A DNA stretch of 15,097 nt from Thermoplasmata archaeon. Lineage in GTDB: Archaea > Thermoplasmatota > Thermoplasmata > Lutacidiplasmatales > UBA184. Made by a program: the position numbers and the translations under genes. Below the pieces are notes generated by a model. That model saw nothing but the letters and a program-made list of their open reading frames with translations, did no database searches and was not told where the DNA came from. The DNA lies in the NCBI GenBank assembly GCA_030043255.1, contig JASHYB010000099.1, positions 1 through 15,097 of the forward strand, given 5' to 3'. Of this stretch, positions 14,882-15,097 are shown in pieces (the stretch's first letter is position 1; each line of letters begins with the position of its first letter).

Positions 14882-15041
14882 ACTCGTCCCCGTCGAAGAA
14901 GACCTCCCGGTCGGGGTGCTTGCGCTGGAGCTCCGAGATCCGGCTGAGGACGTCCTCGAGGGTCGTCGTCTCGTCATTCGGGTCGATCCTCAGGTGGACC
15001 GTCTTCTCGGCTCGATCGGGCGACGCGCCCGTTCCGGGCAT
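14832..15041 (-). CDS. Small 69-residue protein upstream of TPI, function unknown
   Basis: 69 residues with an ATG start and a GGAG ribosome-binding site 4 bases upstream. After a short N-terminal stretch the sequence reads KTVHLRIDPNDETTTLEDVL, then SRISELQRKHPDREVFFDGDEYAIC and a basic tail SRPKRPKAAALH. This looks like a compact alpha/beta or beta-alpha-beta domain in which the helix TTLEDVLSRISELQRKHP precedes the strand REVFFDGDEYAIC. There are no membrane segments. It overlaps the start of the TPI gene by 50 bases, so the two are probably transcribed and translated together. The family is not recognised; a role linked to TPI would be inference only. Confidence 0.65.
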   Translation of the reverse strand: MPGTGASPDRAEKTVHLRIDPNDETTTLEDVLSRISELQRKHPDREVFFDGDEYAICSRPKRPKAAALH

Positions 15042-15073
15042 GAGGCTCCGGAGGCGTGGGAGCGCCGAGGGGG

Positions 15074-15087
15074 GCTTAAGGGTTCGT
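15074..15087 (-). promoter_or_regulatory. BRE/TATA-like promoter of the small protein / TPI unit
   Basis: On the minus strand it reads ACGAACCCTTAAGC, the clearest copy of the window's promoter motif. The TTAA core is about 37 bases before the ATG, which gives a leader of roughly 11 bases just containing the GGAG site. Confidence 0.6.
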
Positions 15088-15097
15088 TGGGCGGTCC

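Overview
The window reads as a high-GC archaeal chromosome segment. Four things point to Archaea: a short archaeal-type triosephosphate isomerase; the GH15 / GH57 / GT4 glycogen set found in many archaea; promoters that look like BRE plus TATA (CGAACC-CTTAAG type) placed about 25 bp before start codons, implying leaderless or very short-leader mRNAs; and a zinc-ribbon + membrane-anchor protein of a style common in Thermoplasmata. A high-GC Thermoplasmatota lineage is my best guess; this is inference and no marker gene here settles it. I saw no rRNA, tRNA or CRISPR array.

Layout. 1-147 (+): 3' end of a gene ending in a C-terminal membrane anchor. 385-2526 (+): an MFS transporter and a short-chain dehydrogenase. 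They converge on 2560-7653 (-), which holds GH57 amylase, NiCoT nickel/cobalt permease, NikR nickel regulator and GH15 glucoamylase, in transcription order from right to left. 7654-10926 is a gene-poor, visibly less GC-rich stretch. It holds a badly decayed IS110-family transposase, an eroded gene remnant and one intact small membrane protein with a YcxB/PH-like tail. 10927-13386 (-): a four-helix membrane protein, an unknown soluble protein and a GT4 glycogen-synthase-like glycosyltransferase. 13536-14120 (+): a divergent zinc-ribbon membrane-anchored protein. 14153-15041 (-): triosephosphate isomerase preceded by, and overlapping, a 69-residue conserved-looking small protein.

How the genes fit together. 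GH15 (exo-acting glucose release), GH57 (alpha-glucan hydrolysis) and the GT4 enzyme (glucan synthesis) look like one cytoplasmic glycogen/alpha-glucan turnover set. It has been split by the nickel module and by the IS-containing island. Triosephosphate isomerase feeds the glucose into central metabolism. NikR and NiCoT form a self-contained nickel-homeostasis pair. An inverted repeat (GTTATG-N14-CGTAAC) overlaps the NiCoT promoter and is a good candidate NikR operator.

I did not find an obviously new defence or mobile system. The strongest points for follow-up are the candidate NikR operator, the leaderless promoter set, the decayed IS110 with a possible duplicated gene fragment beside it, and the small-protein/TPI overlap.
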